Positions 23,511-24,260 of a stretch of 24,260 bases of DNA are shown here, piece after piece. Position numbers and translations under genes: made by a program. Origin of the DNA: DATKGX01 sp035510555 (lineage in GTDB: Bacteria; Patescibacteriota; Microgenomatia; Levybacterales; UBA12049). The first letter of the stretch is position 1; every line of letters starts with the position of its first letter. The notes beneath the pieces were generated by a model. It ran no database searches. It worked only from the letters and a program-made list of their open reading frames with translations, and was not told the DNA's origin. The stretch is taken from NCBI GenBank assembly GCA_035510555.1, contig DATKGX010000036.1, forward strand, positions 1-24,260. Direction: 5' to 3'.

Positions 23511-24260
23511 ATGGTCAAAGTCAGATTCGCTCCCAGCCCGACAGGTATTCCACACATTGGAAGTACTACTACCGCGCTTTTTAATTTTCTATTTGCCCGT
23601 CATGAAAAAGGTGAATTTATTTTAAGAATAGAGGACACTGACCGGAAAAGAATTGTTGAAGGAGCCGAAAAAGCAATTATTGAGATCTTAAATTGGTTAG
23701 GATTAAATTATGATGGAGAGCCAATCCATCAATCCGAGCGCTTGGAAATATATAAAAAGCATGTTCAAGAATTGGTGGATAAAAAAATCGCCTTTGAAAA
23801 AGATGGAGCAATTTGGGTAAAAGTTCCGGAGGATAAACAATTTGAATGGACAGATATTGTTGGTCAAAAGAAAATATCTTTTTGGGGCAAAGATGTTGAT
23901 GAATTCGTGATATTGAAATCAGACGGTTTCCCAACATATCACCTAGCCAATGTAGTTGATGATCACTTAATGTCAATAACTCACGTCATCAGGGGAGAAG
24001 AATGGATTTCTTCAACTCCAAAGCATTTATTTCTGTATGAAAGCTTTGGATGGACGCCGCCTCATTTTGCGCATATGCCGGTAATTTTAGGCCCGGATAA
24101 AACCAAGCTTTCCAAGCGGCACGGCGCAAAATCAGTGCTCGATTATCGGAATGAAGGATATATTCAAGAAGCGCTCTTGAATTTTATGGCTTTACATGGC
24201 TGGAATCCGGGTGGCGACCAAGAAAAAATGGACATGGACTTTATGATCAAAAATTTTAAG
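23511..24260 (+). CDS. gltX: glutamate-tRNA ligase (3' end outside window)
   Basis: The first 250 codons of a class Ib glutamyl-tRNA synthetase run off the window without a stop. Visible are the N-terminal VRFAPSPTGIPHIGS with the HIGH-type PHIG (14-17), RIEDTDR, the ATP-grasping loop KLSKRHG (199-205), and the substrate region YHLANVVDDHLM. It charges tRNA-Glu with glutamate, and perhaps tRNA-Gln too. The start is fixed by the promoter: the -10 box ends six bases upstream. The C-terminal anticodon-binding domain cannot be seen. Confidence 0.95.
   Translation, partial: MVKVRFAPSPTGIPHIGSTTTALFNFLFARHEKGEFILRIEDTDRKRIVEGAEKAIIEILNWLGLNYDGEPIHQSERLEIYKKHVQELVDKKIAFEKDGAIWVKVPEDKQFEWTDIVGQKKISFWGKDVDEFVILKSDGFPTYHLANVVDDHLMSITHVIRGEEWISSTPKHLFLYESFGWTPPHFAHMPVILGPDKTKLSKRHGAKSVLDYRNEGYIQEALLNFMALHGWNPGGDQEKMDMDFMIKNFK

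Noticed and set aside
1..24260. TGA recoding (code 25), CRISPR arrays, insertion sequences, prophage genes, rRNA or tRNA genes
   Set aside because: TGA ends several complete genes. No spaced direct repeats, transposase or phage motifs, or stable-RNA sequences were seen.

Overview
The window looks like a chromosome segment from an uncultured ultra-small bacterium of the Candidate Phyla Radiation (Patescibacteria), most likely the Microgenomates side. This is inferred from gene content, protein style and compactness, not from a marker tree. Supporting signs are AT-rich sequence, almost no spacer DNA, genes joined by ATGA or TAATG overlaps, DUF5679, DUF4446 and DUF3048 proteins, an archaeal-type AspRS without a GAD domain, and several short membrane proteins of unknown family. 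TGA is used as a normal stop (rfbB, ugd and others), so the code-25 lineages (SR1, Gracilibacteria) are excluded.

Layout. (1) Positions 1-10350, + strand: one long operon for activated sugars. It holds a small membrane protein, rfbA, rfbB, a Nudix hydrolase, an rfbD-like reductase, ugd, rmd, gmd, a UDP-glucuronate decarboxylase, a polyprenyl-phosphate-sugar synthase fused to a GtrA domain, and a GT39-like membrane glycosyltransferase. Together they would make dTDP-6-deoxyhexose, UDP-GlcA, UDP-xylose and GDP-D-rhamnose. They would also make a lipid-linked sugar that the last enzyme can use outside the membrane. A bidirectional terminator closes the operon at 10385-10417. (2) 10460-10936, - strand: a 47-aa zinc-ribbon protein (DUF5679) and a one-pass membrane protein. 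(3) 10999-15902, + strand: DUF4446, DUF3048, a winged-helix/nucleotidyltransferase-like protein overlapping secD, secF, and an orphan 102-aa protein. (4) 15952-17793, - strand: cca and a YqeY-like protein. (5) 17825-19498: recJ. (6) 19491-20024, - strand: an orphan protein with a 35-residue internal repeat and a structured RNA leader. (7) 20189-22457: aspS and a D,D-carboxypeptidase. (8) 22432-23472, - strand: an anchored extracytoplasmic protein of unknown function. (9) 23511 to the window end: gltX, cut off.

Three patterns stand out. First, most transcription units outside the sugar operon have a sigma70-like -10 box only a few bases before the start codon and no Shine-Dalgarno, so their mRNAs are probably leaderless. 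The divergent pairs share interlocked promoters. Second, 7-bp tandem repeats have entered coding sequence four times: once at the start of the GT39 gene and three times in recJ. Third, the orphan gene at 19491-20024 has a leader of about 98 nt. That leader carries a two-stem structure with a U-run and a near-duplicate of the start-codon region, which suggests an RNA switch. This last element is the best candidate for something undescribed.
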